Positions 49,957-59,241 of a stretch of 64,000 bases of DNA are shown one piece after another. Positions within the stretch are counted from its first letter, which is position 1. Each line of letters opens with the position of its first letter. The DNA is taken from assembly GCA_031553235.1 (NCBI GenBank), contig JAVBLS010000018.1, positions 52,616-116,615 of the forward strand, read 5' to 3'. Made by a program: the position numbers and the translations under genes. The notes under the pieces are model-generated. The model was given only the letters and a program-made list of their open reading frames with translations. It ran no database searches and had not been told where the DNA came from. Origin of the DNA: Frigididesulfovibrio sp031553235. Its GTDB lineage: Bacteria; Desulfobacterota; Desulfovibrionia; Desulfovibrionales; Desulfovibrionaceae.

Positions 49957-51375
49957 ATGGCCCGCAGAACCCGTTTTCCCCTGTTTCCGGTTGTCGTGAT
50001 CCTGATTGCCTGCGGACTGGGATGGGGCGCCCGGATGCTCTTCGGCGATATGACCCCGCCTTCCATCACCCTGACCCCGCATCAGGAGCGCGTTGCTCCC
50101 ACGCTCCCCCTGACCGTTACAGCCGAAGATGCCGACAATGCCGTTAAATATATCAAAGTGACCGCGCGCCGCAACGGCGCCGTGCTGCCGGTAATCGAAC
50201 AGCGCTTTTCCGATGGAGCGAAGAAGCAGAGCCTGACCTTCACGCTGAAGGATGTCGGCATGCACGATACCGCTTTTGATCTGGAAATTACCGCCGTCGA
50301 CGGCTCCTTCGCCGGCTTCGGCCAAGGCAACTCCGCCCTGGTCAGTATGCCCACTCGCATCGACACCACACCGCCGCGCATCACCGTTAAGACCGCCACC
50401 CCGTATATACGCCGGGGCGGCACCGGTTGCGTGCTCTACAGCGTTTCCGAAGACGTCGGCCAAACCGGGGTCAAGGTCGACAACCGCTTTTTTCCCGGCT
50501 TCCGCCAGGAAAACGGCGACTACCTGGTCTTTTTCGCCTTCCCCTACCAGATGGAACTCAAGGACTTTCAGCCGAAAATCGTGGCCGTCGATCTGGCCGG
50601 CAACGCCCGAGTGGACAACTTGAGCGTCAACCGCATCAACCGCGTGTTCAAGCAGGATACCCTGGATATTTCCCAAGGCTTTCTCGACGCCAAGGCCGAG
50701 GAATTCAGCCGTATAGTTCCCGGCGACATGCCCGATATCGACCGCTTCCTTCAGGTCAACGGTCGGGTACGGCGTGAAAACGCCCAGACCCTGTTGGAAA
50801 TAGGTAAAGACACCGCGCCAGAAATCCTTTGGGACGGGGCCTTTTTGCGTCTGCCCGACGCCGCTCCCCGGGCCGGTTTCGGTGACGCCCGTACCTACAA
50901 GTGGCAGGGCCGCGACGTGGACCATCAAACCCACCTCGGGCTCGACCTCGCCTCTGTAGCCCAGGCGCCGGTGCCTGCTTCCAACTCCGGCCGCGTGGTT
51001 TTTGTCGGTTACCTGGGCATCTACGGCAATATGGTGGTCATCGACCACGGCCTCGGCCTGCAGAGCCTTTACTCCCACCTCTCCTCCTACCAGGTGGAAA
51101 AGGGCCAGATGGTCAAAAAAGGCGACATCATCGCCCACACCGGCGCCACCGGCATGGCCGGCGGCGACCACCTGCACTATGGCATCCTGATTTCCGGCCT
51201 TGAAGTCACCCCCATTGAATGGCTTGACGCCCACTGGATCAAGGACAACGTCTCCGACCGGATCATCGCGGCCGGCGGCAAGGCTCCGGCCATTTCCGCT
51301 CCGGCGCCCGCTCCCACGCCCCGGCAAACTCCGGCCCGCCAGGGCGGCTCCAAGCCCCCCGCCCGTCGGCGATAA
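49957..51375 (+). CDS. LytM-type (M23) murein endopeptidase with membrane anchor
   Basis: 472 residues: an N-terminal membrane anchor (FPVVVILIACGLGWGARML), Ig-like or beta-rich domains, and an M23 peptidase domain near the C-terminus with HLGLDLAS, NMVVIDHGLGLQSLYSHL and HLHYGI, where the His and Asp bind zinc. Faces the periplasm and would cut or activate cutting of peptidoglycan. The C-terminus is Pro/Ala/Arg-rich. AAGGA lies 7 bases before the ATG. Confidence 0.9.
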   Translation: MARRTRFPLFPVVVILIACGLGWGARMLFGDMTPPSITLTPHQERVAPTLPLTVTAEDADNAVKYIKVTARRNGAVLPVIEQRFSDGAKKQSLTFTLKDVGMHDTAFDLEITAVDGSFAGFGQGNSALVSMPTRIDTTPPRITVKTATPYIRRGGTGCVLYSVSEDVGQTGVKVDNRFFPGFRQENGDYLVFFAFPYQMELKDFQPKIVAVDLAGNARVDNLSVNRINRVFKQDTLDISQGFLDAKAEEFSRIVPGDMPDIDRFLQVNGRVRRENAQTLLEIGKDTAPEILWDGAFLRLPDAAPRAGFGDARTYKWQGRDVDHQTHLGLDLASVAQAPVPASNSGRVVFVGYLGIYGNMVVIDHGLGLQSLYSHLSSYQVEKGQMVKKGDIIAHTGATGMAGGDHLHYGILISGLEVTPIEWLDAHWIKDNVSDRIIAAGGKAPAISAPAPAPTPRQTPARQGGSKPPARRR

Positions 51376-51695
51376 ACCACAGGCAAGCTTTCACTTCCTC
51401 TCCTACATGACAAAACCCGCGCACTGCGCGGGTTTTGTCATGTCACGGCATCAGTGAAACTTCTTCTTGCCGACGGCTTCGCCGGCGTTGGAGCAAGCGT
51501 ACTGCCAACCCGCCTTGAAATGCTCACAAGGATTTGTCGGCAAATCCTTGCCGCCAATAGGAGTAGGCGGGCTTTGCCCGCCGTTAAGCGACTATTTGAA
51601 GCGTAAACTGCTCTAGCCAACGGATTTCGAGAGCAGGCTGATCACCAGCACTCCGGCCAGAATCAACCCTAAAGCAATTTCACTTTGAAATTGCC
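51376..51695. other. Hairpin-rich intergenic region before mntP
   Basis: No gene is seen. It contains the terminator (51406-51442), the inverted repeats CAAGGATTTG/CAAATCCTTG (51527-51550) and GGCGGGC-TTT-GCCCGCC (51566-51582), an end CTGCTCTAG near 51610, and a repeat copy at the mntP stop. The short minus-strand frame here looks non-coding. Confidence 0.55.
51406..51442. terminator. Intrinsic terminator of the M23 peptidase gene
   Basis: An 18-bp perfect inverted repeat (51406-51423 with 51425-51442, one-base loop) containing AAAACCCGCGCA/TGCGCGGGTTTT, so it has a T-run within the stem on both strands. Confidence 0.85.
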
Positions 51696-51699
51696 CTAG
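51671..51699. repeat. Dispersed palindromic repeat, copy at the mntP stop
   Basis: AAGCAATTTCA-CTT-TGAAATTGCC then CTAG. The CTA at 51696-51698 is the mntP TAG stop codon (minus strand). Confidence 0.75.
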
Positions 51700-52268
51700 C
51701 CCAACACATTGTGTTCAAACAAAATCTTGACGCCGATACCAATGAGCACCACGCCGCCGACAACGCCGGCCCGCAGGCCCAACTTACAGGTTTGGGCGGC
51801 AACGCAGCCAAGACGCAGGCCGGAGACGGTGAAAACGGCACAGACCAGCCCGATTATCAAAGCGGGCACAAAGATGTCGTAGCCGAGGAAGGCCAGAGAA
51901 AGGCCCACGGCCAGGGCGTCGATGCTGGTGGCCACGGCCAGGATGAACAGGTGACGGCCCATGGTCGGGTCGACGCAGGCGGCATTGTCGTCTGCGCCTG
52001 CCCAGGCCTCGCGGATCATTTTCAGGCCAATGAAACAGAGCAACCCGAAAGCCAGCCAATGGTCCCAGGCTTCAATCCAGCCCCGCACCTGCCGGCCCAG
52101 CACCCAGCCAAACAGGGGCATGAAGAATTGAAAAAAACCAAAGGCCCCGGCCATGCGGAAGGTCTGGCGGCCGGAAACGGCGCAGAGGCGAATGCCCGAG
52201 GCCACGGCCACGGCAAAGGCATCCAGGGAAAGGGCGGCGGCAAGCAGAAGAATTTCAAAGTAAGACAT
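51696..52268 (-). CDS. mntP: Manganese exporter MntP
   Basis: 190 residues with about six transmembrane helices and the duplicated family motif with charged residues in membrane segments (ALSLDAFAVAVASG near 11-24 and ATSIDALAVGLSLAF near 113-127). It exports Mn(II). AAAGG lies about 11 bases before the ATG. I looked for a yybP-ykoY manganese riboswitch upstream and did not find one. Confidence 0.9.
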   Translation of the reverse strand: MSYFEILLLAAALSLDAFAVAVASGIRLCAVSGRQTFRMAGAFGFFQFFMPLFGWVLGRQVRGWIEAWDHWLAFGLLCFIGLKMIREAWAGADDNAACVDPTMGRHLFILAVATSIDALAVGLSLAFLGYDIFVPALIIGLVCAVFTVSGLRLGCVAAQTCKLGLRAGVVGGVVLIGIGVKILFEHNVLG

Positions 52269-52607
52269 GGCCGACAGCCTTTAATGACGTTCCGCGTGGG
52301 GCCATAGCCTACATTCCGCACGGAGGGAGGTGAGGGAAAAGATTGCTGGAGAAAAAAACGCACCGGACGGTCTGCCCGACCGCCGGAGCGTCTTCTGCAA
52401 GAACAGCGGATTAAAGCAAATTACCTTTGAAAATGTTCATCTGTTCTGCCGGCCGCGTAAGCAACACAGGGCTGTGGAGGTTGTTCGGCCGCCGCACCGT
52501 CGGGAAAACAGGGCCACTCCCTGTCTCGGCGCGGGCCGCAATCCGCTTGCGGGCTTGTTCGGAAGTCCGCCGGCAATATGGTTCAGACAATTCAAAGTGA
52601 AATTGCT
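52269..52607. other. Intergenic region between mntP and the ACT gene
   Basis: No gene is seen in these 339 bases. Most of it (52413-52612) is a long copy of the dispersed repeat. Confidence 0.6.
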
Positions 52608-52612
52608 CTAGA
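52413..52612. repeat. Dispersed palindromic repeat, long copy
   Basis: The right end reads ACAATTCAAAGTGAAATTGC then TCTAGA (52587-52612). The 19 bases 52549-52567 are the exact reverse complement of 61843-61861 in the tilS copy. The left end is a degraded AAAGCAAATTACCTTTGAAA. The CTA at 52608-52610 is the stop codon of the ACT gene. Confidence 0.75.
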
Positions 52613-53036
52613 CACCGCAGAGCTCTTCGCCGGAAAAAATACGCACGCCCTTTTCGCGCAGGGTCTCCACGGCCGGAGCGGTGCGGTCGAAGCGCATGAT
52701 CATGACCGCATTCTCGCCCTGATGGTGGAAGCCGTACATATATTCCAGGTTGATGCCGCGTTCGCCGAGAATCTGCAAAATTTGATTGAGGCCGCCCGGG
52801 CGGTGGGGCACCTCCACAGCGACGACACCGGTGAAGCCCACGGTGAAGCCGGCATCTTTCAGGGCTGTCTTGGCTTTCTCATTGTCGTCGACGATCAGGC
52901 GCAAAATACCGAATTCCGTGGTGTCGGCCAAAGAAAGAGCCTTGATGTTCACGCCGTTCTCAGCCAAGGTGCGGGTAACCTCGGCCAGACGCCCGGCCTT
53001 ATTCTCCAGAAAGATGGAAAGTTGCTCAACCTTCAT
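52608..53036 (-). CDS. Tandem ACT-domain protein
   Basis: 142 residues: MKVEQLSIFLENKAGRLAEVTRTLAENGVNIKAL begins the first ACT domain and EVPHRPGGLNQILQILGERGINLEYMYGF the second. Stand-alone ACT proteins bind amino acids; in many Desulfovibrio genomes one lies next to a phenylacetate-CoA ligase, which is not seen here. AGGAGG precedes the ATG. The TAG stop lies inside a dispersed repeat. Confidence 0.85.
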   Translation of the reverse strand: MKVEQLSIFLENKAGRLAEVTRTLAENGVNIKALSLADTTEFGILRLIVDDNEKAKTALKDAGFTVGFTGVVAVEVPHRPGGLNQILQILGERGINLEYMYGFHHQGENAVMIMRFDRTAPAVETLREKGVRIFSGEELCGV

Positions 53037-53238
53037 GGTTCCTCCTCAGGAGCCGAACCGGAGCCACCGGCACGGAATTGCGCCCGCAACAAGGCGTTTT
53101 CTTTCATAATGCAGCGAATGATATCCGATGCCGGGGACAAACACAAGTACGGGCATACGCGTTGACAGAGAGCCCTGAAAAGGGGAAAAGAAAAATTAGC
53201 CTTTTTAAGGACGCGCGCGTGAAGCACTTTTTGGGGGA

Positions 53239-54246
53239 ATGGTGAGCGAAACAATTGCCGATGCGATGGAGGATGCCGAGCATCCGGTCTATCTGGGCGT
53301 CAGTCTGCGCCCGGCCGGACAGGTGTTCTTTTACCCCAGGGGCGACTTTCCGGCCAAAAAAGGCACCAAAGTGCTGGTGGAAACCGAAAACGGCCTGTCT
53401 CTCGGGGTCGTGGTCAGCGTGTTGCACTCCCTGACGGCCTTGGATAGTGGGGATGCGGAAAACCCGGGCCGGATCATCGGCCCGGCCACGGCACAGGATA
53501 TCGCCACCGAGGCGGAAAACAACATTCTGGGGGCCGAGGCCGAAGCCTTTTGCAAAACCTGCATTCGCCAGCGCAATTTGGACATGAAGCTGGTCAGCGT
53601 GGAAGTGCTCCACGACCGCAGCAAAATCATCTTCTATTTCACCGCCCCGGCCCGCATCGACTTTCGCGAACTGGTCAAAGACCTGGTGCGCAACTACCGC
53701 ACCCGCATAGAGCTGCGCCAGATCGGCGTGCGCCACGAAACCCAGATGCTCGGCGGCATCGGCAACTGCGGCATGGTCTGCTGCTGCCGGCAATACTTGC
53801 GCAAGTTCGCTCCCGTGACCATCAAGATGGCCAAGGAACAGAACCTCTTTCTGAACCCCTCCAAGCTCTCGGGCATGTGCGGCCGGCTGCTCTGCTGCCT
53901 CTCGTTCGAGCAGAACAACTATGAGGAGTTCAACCGGCGCTGCCCCAAGATCGGTAAACGCTATCAGACCGATCGGGGAGCCTTCAAAATTCTGCGCAGC
54001 AACCTGTTTGCCGGCACCTTGGTCGGGTTGTCCGAAACGGGTGAGGAAACGGAATTCACCCTGGACGACTGGCTGCAGTTGCACCCCAAGCGGGCGGAAA
54101 GCCAGGAGCATCACCATCCCGCCCCCCGCGAGACCGAGGCCCAGCCGGTGGACGACCGGCGGCAAGAAAACGCCGAGGCCCGCAAGCCGCGCAACCGTAA
54201 ACGCCGCAGACCCTCCGCCGTTTCCGGCGGGCAAAAGACGGAGTGA
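53239..54246 (+). CDS. ricT: PSP1/RicT-family protein
   Basis: 335 residues. PSP1 C-terminal domain with the Cys-rich segments CKTCIRQRN, GNCGMVCCCRQYL and MCGRLLCCLSFEQNNY, which in Bacillus RicT (YaaT) bind Fe-S clusters in the Ric complex that promotes RNA maturation. The C-terminal 70 residues are charged and basic (RNRKRRRP). It precedes metG by three bases and is clearly co-transcribed. The ATG has GGGGGA close upstream. Confidence 0.85.
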   Translation: MVSETIADAMEDAEHPVYLGVSLRPAGQVFFYPRGDFPAKKGTKVLVETENGLSLGVVVSVLHSLTALDSGDAENPGRIIGPATAQDIATEAENNILGAEAEAFCKTCIRQRNLDMKLVSVEVLHDRSKIIFYFTAPARIDFRELVKDLVRNYRTRIELRQIGVRHETQMLGGIGNCGMVCCCRQYLRKFAPVTIKMAKEQNLFLNPSKLSGMCGRLLCCLSFEQNNYEEFNRRCPKIGKRYQTDRGAFKILRSNLFAGTLVGLSETGEETEFTLDDWLQLHPKRAESQEHHHPAPRETEAQPVDDRRQENAEARKPRNRKRRRPSAVSGGQKTE

Positions 54247-54249
54247 TTT

Positions 54250-56190
54250 GTGATTCCTTATTATCTGACCACGCCCATATACTACGTCAACGCCAAGCCG
54301 CACCTGGGGCACGCCTACACGACCATCGTGGCCGACGCCATGGCCCGCTTTGCCTCGGTCATGGGCCGGGATGCCATGTTCATTACCGGCACCGACGAAC
54401 ATGGGGAAAAGATCGTCCAGGCCGCCGAAGCGGCCGGAGAAGACCCCAAAACCTTCACCGATCGCATCAGCGCGGAATTTGCCGCCCTGTGGCCCAAGCT
54501 CCAGGCAGAACCGGCCGCCTTTATCCGCACCAGTTCCGAAGCACACAAGAAAATCGTCCGCGACTTCCTGCAAAAGGTCTACGACGCAGGCGACATTTAC
54601 TTTGGTGAATACGGCGGGCACTACTGCTTCGGCTGCGAGCGTTTCTACACCGAAAAAGAGCTGGAAGACGGTCTGTGCCCCCAGCACCAGACCAAGCCGG
54701 AATACATCAGCGAGAAAAACTACTTTTTCCGCATGTCCAAATACCAGGCCAAGCTCAAGCAGTATATCCTGGACAACCCGGACTTCATCCGTCCCGAACG
54801 CTACCGCAGCGAGGCCCTGGCCATGCTCGACAGCGGCGCCCTGGACGATTTGTGCATCTCGCGGCCCAAAACCCGCCTGACCTGGGGCATTGAACTACCC
54901 TTTGATCCCAATTACGTCTGCTACGTCTGGTTCGACGCCCTGCTCAGCTATTTTTCGGCCATCGGCGGGCTCTACGCTCCGGGCTTCGGCCTGCGCTGGA
55001 GCGAGAGCAGACACCTGATCGCCAAAGACATTCTCAAGCCCCACGCGGTGTTCTGGCCGATCATGCTGATGTCGGCGGGCATCCCCCTGTACCGCAACTT
55101 GAACGTCCATGGCTATTGGCTGGCGCGCGACACCAAAATGTCCAAATCCCTGGGCAACGTGGTCTCTCCTCTGGACATGGCCGACCGCTACGGCACCGAC
55201 GCCTTTCGCTACTTCCTGCTGCGTGAGATGCACTTCGGCCACGACGCCTCGTTTTCCGAAGAGGGCCTGATCGCCCGGCTCAACGCCGATCTGGCCAACG
55301 ACCTGGGCAACCTGTATTCCCGGGTGCTGGCCATGACCGCCAAATACTTCGGCGGGCGCATTCCCCAACCGGAGCAGGACACCGAGCGCGAGGCGGCCCT
55401 AAAAGCCCTGGCGCAAGATGCCATGGCCAATTTCCAGTCCCTGTTCGAAAACGTCCGTTTCTCCAACGCCCTGGAATCGCTCTGGGAACTGGTGCGAGCC
55501 CTGAACCGCTATGTGGACGTGGCCGCGCCCTGGTCCCTGGCCAAGAACAACGAAACCGGACAACTGGCCACAGTGATCTACACCCTGCTGGAATACATGC
55601 GGAAAATCGCTCTGCACCTGTGGCCGATCATGCCCGCCAAAGCAACGATGATGCTTGCTCAACTCGGGCTGGCCGACTGTGACCCCAGGTCCGCGCGCCT
55701 GGACGAGGAATTGCGTTCCTTCGGCGGTCTGGCTCCGGGCGGCGAAGTGGCCCATAGTTCCAATCTCTTTCCCAGGCTCGAGGTGCCCAAAACCGAACCG
55801 GCCAAGCCCGCATCCCAGGCATCCGCCGCGGCGGCGCCTGCTCCGGCCGTTGCCCCGATTGCGGAAACCATCGAGTTCCCCGACTTCCAAAAGGTCGACC
55901 TGCGCATCGGGCGTGTTCTGGCCTGTGAACCGCACCCCAATGCGGACAAGCTGCTCAAGCTCACGGTCGACATCGGCGAAGCCGCGCCCCGGCAAATTCT
56001 GGCAGGCATGGCCGAACATTTCGCGCCCAAAGCCCTGACGGGCAGGCAGGTGGTGGTGGCGGCCAACCTGGCCCCGCGCAAGATGCGCGGCCTGGAGTCG
56101 CAGGGCATGATCCTGGCCGTGCGCACCGAGACCGGCCTTGAGTTGCTGCAGCCGAGCGGCCCGGTGTCTGCCGGCACCAAAGTGAGCTGA
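54250..56190 (+). CDS. metG: Methionyl-tRNA synthetase with C-terminal tRNA-binding domain
   Basis: 646 residues with a GTG start. The HIGH-type motif is PHLGHAYTT and the KMSKS loop is DTKMSKSLGN; a zinc knuckle CFGCERFYTEKELEDGLCPQH has Cys-x-x-His in the second half. Residues from about 540 form an EMAP II/Trbp111-like OB domain (VDLRIGRVLACEPHPNADKLLKL). It starts three bases after ricT. Confidence 0.97.
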   Translation: MIPYYLTTPIYYVNAKPHLGHAYTTIVADAMARFASVMGRDAMFITGTDEHGEKIVQAAEAAGEDPKTFTDRISAEFAALWPKLQAEPAAFIRTSSEAHKKIVRDFLQKVYDAGDIYFGEYGGHYCFGCERFYTEKELEDGLCPQHQTKPEYISEKNYFFRMSKYQAKLKQYILDNPDFIRPERYRSEALAMLDSGALDDLCISRPKTRLTWGIELPFDPNYVCYVWFDALLSYFSAIGGLYAPGFGLRWSESRHLIAKDILKPHAVFWPIMLMSAGIPLYRNLNVHGYWLARDTKMSKSLGNVVSPLDMADRYGTDAFRYFLLREMHFGHDASFSEEGLIARLNADLANDLGNLYSRVLAMTAKYFGGRIPQPEQDTEREAALKALAQDAMANFQSLFENVRFSNALESLWELVRALNRYVDVAAPWSLAKNNETGQLATVIYTLLEYMRKIALHLWPIMPAKATMMLAQLGLADCDPRSARLDEELRSFGGLAPGGEVAHSSNLFPRLEVPKTEPAKPASQASAAAAPAPAVAPIAETIEFPDFQKVDLRIGRVLACEPHPNADKLLKLTVDIGEAAPRQILAGMAEHFAPKALTGRQVVVAANLAPRKMRGLESQGMILAVRTETGLELLQPSGPVSAGTKVS

Positions 56191-56198
56191 GGCCGCGC

Positions 56199-56633
56199 AT
56201 GGCCCCCGCACTGCGCCGCCGGGTCGTCGAGCGTATTCTGGCCCGCTTTGCCCCCGACGGCGAAACCCGGCGCGAGGCTCTGCGCGACGTGCTCATGCTC
56301 GGCATTCCCAACCTGAACGAGGAAAGCGCCGCGGAAATGGCCCGCTTCGTGCCGGAATTGCCCGCCGAACTGTACGAAAAATGGGCCGGGCTCTTTGCCG
56401 ACCGGCTGCTGGAAACGGCCGACGAACGGACAATAGGCGACCTCTGCGCCGGCGACGCGGATAACGAAGCTGCCCTGGCCTTGGTCTTTGCCATGTTCAT
56501 GGAATCCGAACGCATGGAAAAGATCGTGGCCGAAGATCTTAAAAATCTGCCGGGCGCGGCACCCGGCGGGGAAGACAAGGCCGCCCTGCTCGGCCTGTGG
56601 CTGCGGGGCCGGAGCACCGGTTCCACCCAATGA
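56199..56633 (+). CDS. Conserved hypothetical protein (144 aa)
   Basis: A helical, acidic protein with no recognised family (LMLGIPNLNEESAAEMARFVPELPAELYEKWAGLFADRLLE). It is eight bases downstream of metG with GAGG upstream, and followed by the glycosyltransferase after seven bases, so it lies in an operon. Its function is unknown. Confidence 0.6.
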   Translation: MAPALRRRVVERILARFAPDGETRREALRDVLMLGIPNLNEESAAEMARFVPELPAELYEKWAGLFADRLLETADERTIGDLCAGDADNEAALALVFAMFMESERMEKIVAEDLKNLPGAAPGGEDKAALLGLWLRGRSTGSTQ

Positions 56634-56640
56634 CCTGGCC

Positions 56641-57969
56641 ATGAAATACCTGTTCATCCACCAGAACCTGCCCGGCCAGTACCTGCATCTGATCCAGCGC
56701 CTGCGCGACGTGCCCGGCAACGAGGTGGTCGGCGTGGGCCAGTCGGAAAACATCCGGCGCCGGGGTTCGGTCAAGGACATCACCACGCTGGGATATCCCG
56801 AGCCCCAACCGGCCGGCGAACAGACCCACCATTACCTCAAGTCCACCGAGGCTGCCGTGCGCCGGGGGCAAGCCGTGGCCCGGGTGCTGCTCTCTTTGCG
56901 CCGGAGGGGTTTTGCGCCGGATGTGATCTGCGCCCATCCCGGCTGGGGCGAAGGGCTCTTTGTCCGCGACGTGTTCCCGCAAACACCCATCCTTATGTTC
57001 ACGGAATTTTACTTCCGGGCCGGTGAAGCCGACCTGGGTTTTGACCCGGAGTTTCCTCGCAGTCCGGACCAGGATTTCAGCGTCCGCATCCGCAATATTC
57101 CGCAGCTTGTCTCCCTGCCCACGGCCAACGCCTGCGTCAGCCCCACCCGTTGGCAGGCCTCGCGCTATCCAAGGCACATCCGCCGGAACATCCAGGTCAT
57201 TCACGACGGCGTGAACACCGATTTCATGTGCCCGGACGAAAACGACACCCTGACCATCCAACCCCTGACGCAGGCCGGGGAAAGCCGGGTGGTTGCGGCC
57301 GGCCCGCCTTTTGTCCCGGCGGCGGGCGAAATACCGGCCGGCCCGCCCCTGACCTTGGGCCGCAAAGATGAAATCATCGTCTTTGTGGCCCGCAATCTGG
57401 AGCCTTACCGCGGTTTTCACATCTTCATGCGCACCCTGCCCGATATCCTGGCCCGCAGACCCGGTGCCCGGGCACTGATCATCGGGGCCGACGGCGTCAG
57501 TTACAGTCCGCAACTACCCAACGGACAAAGCTACAAAGCCCTGTATCTGAACGAGATCAAAGACTCCCTGGCTCCCGCCCGGGTGCATTTTCTCGGCCGC
57601 GTGCCCTACACCGCTCTGCGCGCCGCCTTCCGCATCGCCTCGGTGCACGTCTGCCTGACCTATCCCTTCGTGCTTTCCTGGTCCACGCTGGAATCGATGG
57701 CTTGCCAAGGCCTGCTCTTGGCCTCGGACACCGAACCGGTGCGTGAGGTGGTGCAGCACGGCGTCAACGGCCTGCTCACGGATTTTTTTGACCGGAAAAA
57801 GCTGGCCGACACCCTTGAAGCAATCCTGCGCGAGCCCCGGGCCTTCGAGCCTCTGCGCCGCATGGCCAGGCAGACGATTGTCCCGGAATATTCCCTGGAT
57901 CTTCTTCTGCCGCGGCAGGTGCAACTGCTCGACGACCTGCGGGCCGGCAAACACCCCGTACCGGACTGA
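56641..57969 (+). CDS. Glycosyltransferase family 4 protein
   Basis: 442 residues of the GT-B fold. N-terminal MKYLFIHQNLPGQYLHL, a middle VIHDGVNTDFM, then the C-terminal donor-binding part ARNLEPYRGFHIFMRTLPDIL, GRVPYTALRAAFRIASVHVCLTYPFVLSWSTLESMACQG with an E for the nucleotide-sugar ribose, and EPVREVVQHGVNGLL. The acceptor and pathway (surface polysaccharide is likely) are unknown. No clear ribosome-binding site, so it may rely on coupling to the upstream gene. Confidence 0.87.
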   Translation: MKYLFIHQNLPGQYLHLIQRLRDVPGNEVVGVGQSENIRRRGSVKDITTLGYPEPQPAGEQTHHYLKSTEAAVRRGQAVARVLLSLRRRGFAPDVICAHPGWGEGLFVRDVFPQTPILMFTEFYFRAGEADLGFDPEFPRSPDQDFSVRIRNIPQLVSLPTANACVSPTRWQASRYPRHIRRNIQVIHDGVNTDFMCPDENDTLTIQPLTQAGESRVVAAGPPFVPAAGEIPAGPPLTLGRKDEIIVFVARNLEPYRGFHIFMRTLPDILARRPGARALIIGADGVSYSPQLPNGQSYKALYLNEIKDSLAPARVHFLGRVPYTALRAAFRIASVHVCLTYPFVLSWSTLESMACQGLLLASDTEPVREVVQHGVNGLLTDFFDRKKLADTLEAILREPRAFEPLRRMARQTIVPEYSLDLLLPRQVQLLDDLRAGKHPVPD

Positions 57970-57982
57970 CCTGGAGCCGCCC

Positions 57983-58573
57983 ATGAAACGCCTGTCCGCT
58001 TTGCCGTTGTTGCTGCTTTTCTGCCTGTCGGCCTCCCTGTGCCTTGCCGGGGAGCGTCCGGCCGAATGGGCTCGGCCCGTGACCCTGCCCCATGTGGAAA
58101 ACCTTTTTCGGGTCACCCCGGATTTTTACCGCGCAGCCCAGCCGAACAAAGAGGCCATGGCCTCTTTTGTCGACTTCGGCATCAAAACGGTGGTCAACCT
58201 ACGCCACAACCACAACGACGCCGACGAGGCGGCCGGAATGCCCCTGGTTTTGCGCCGGGTGCGCATCAACACCTGGAGCATCGAAGAAACCGAGGTGGTC
58301 GAAGCCGTTGCCCTGATCCTGTCCTCACCCAAGCCCGTGCTGCTGCACTGCCAACATGGCGCGGACCGTACCGGCTTGATCACGGCGGTCTACCGGGTGA
58401 CCCAACAGGGCTGGAGCAAGGCCGAGGCCAAACGGGAGATGATCGAGGGCGGCTACGGCTATCATAAAATATGGACCAACATCCCGGAATGGCTTGATAA
58501 AATGAACACGCAACGGGTCACGGAACGGATCCGGGCGCGTAGCGCCGAATTGGCCCAATCCGGAGGGAACTGA
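57983..58573 (+). CDS. Exported tyrosine/dual-specificity phosphatase-like protein
   Basis: 196 residues with an N-terminal signal peptide (MKRLSALPLLLLFCLSASLCLAG, probable cleavage near residue 22-23). The phosphatase loop is H-C-Q-H-G-A-D-R-T-G, with catalytic Cys and Arg, and a general-acid-type Asp may lie in the VNLRHNHNDADEA segment. It would act in the periplasm; the substrate could be a protein, lipid or inositol phosphate. The stop overlaps the start of the next gene (TGATG). Confidence 0.82.
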   Translation: MKRLSALPLLLLFCLSASLCLAGERPAEWARPVTLPHVENLFRVTPDFYRAAQPNKEAMASFVDFGIKTVVNLRHNHNDADEAAGMPLVLRRVRINTWSIEETEVVEAVALILSSPKPVLLHCQHGADRTGLITAVYRVTQQGWSKAEAKREMIEGGYGYHKIWTNIPEWLDKMNTQRVTERIRARSAELAQSGGN

Positions 58574-59241
58574 TGCCCTACCCGATCTTTCTGCGCCTGG
58601 AGGGCAAAGAGGCCTTGGTGATCGGCGCAGGCGCGGTGGGACGCCGTAAAGTCGCCGGTCTGTCCGGGCGCGGTCTGGCCCGTGTTCTGGTCCTTGACCC
58701 GGCCTTGTCGGACGGGAGTGAAACCTTGCACGGCGGCACCAGGGTCGAGTACCAAAGCCGCGGCTTTGTCCCCGAAGATGCGACCGGCAAAGCCCTGGTC
58801 TTTGTCTGCACCAACAACCGCGTATGTAACGCCCGCGCCGCCGAGGCCTGCCGCGAACGCGGCGTGCTCTGCAATGTGGCCGACGCGCCGGAAGAAAGCG
58901 ACTTTTTCGTGCCCGCCCTGGCGGAACACGGCGACATTTGTCTGGCCGTGGGCACCGGCGGCGCGGGCCCGGCCCTGAGCAGACGAATTCGCGAAGAGCT
59001 TGAAGCCTGGCTGGGAAATCGCTACACTGCTCTGGCCGCCTTGTTGCGGCGTCTGCGCCCGCGCCTTCTGGCGCTCGGGCTCGGGGCGACGGAAAATACC
59101 CGCATCTTCCGCGCCCTGGTGCGTTCCTGCCTGGCGGAACAGCTCGCGGACAACGACTTTCCGGGAGCCGAAGCAAGCTTGCGCGAGCAACTGCCGCCCT
59201 CCCTGCACGCCTCCATCGGAGATTTGCTGCATGAGCGTTGA
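58573..59241 (+). CDS. Precorrin-2 dehydrogenase / siroheme synthase N-terminal domain protein (Met8-like)
   Basis: 222 residues, the CysG-B/Met8 module: NAD-binding LVIGAGAVGRRKVAGL, VFVCTNNRVCNARAAEACRERGVLCNVADAPEESDFFVPA and GTGGAGPALSRRIREELE. It oxidises precorrin-2 to sirohydrochlorin and may insert iron. Siroheme is the cofactor of dissimilatory sulfite reductase and, in Desulfovibrio, also the precursor of heme through the Ahb route. It sits with hemX- and hemA-like genes, one tetrapyrrole operon. Confidence 0.9.
   Translation: MPYPIFLRLEGKEALVIGAGAVGRRKVAGLSGRGLARVLVLDPALSDGSETLHGGTRVEYQSRGFVPEDATGKALVFVCTNNRVCNARAAEACRERGVLCNVADAPEESDFFVPALAEHGDICLAVGTGGAGPALSRRIREELEAWLGNRYTALAALLRRLRPRLLALGLGATENTRIFRALVRSCLAEQLADNDFPGAEASLREQLPPSLHASIGDLLHER

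Noticed and set aside
51438..51620. A 60-residue minus-strand protein
   Set aside because: Arg/Ala-rich translation of hairpin DNA with no ribosome-binding site.
52269..52412. yybP-ykoY manganese riboswitch upstream of mntP
   Set aside because: The conserved loops could not be found on the minus strand; the rest of the gap is the dispersed repeat.
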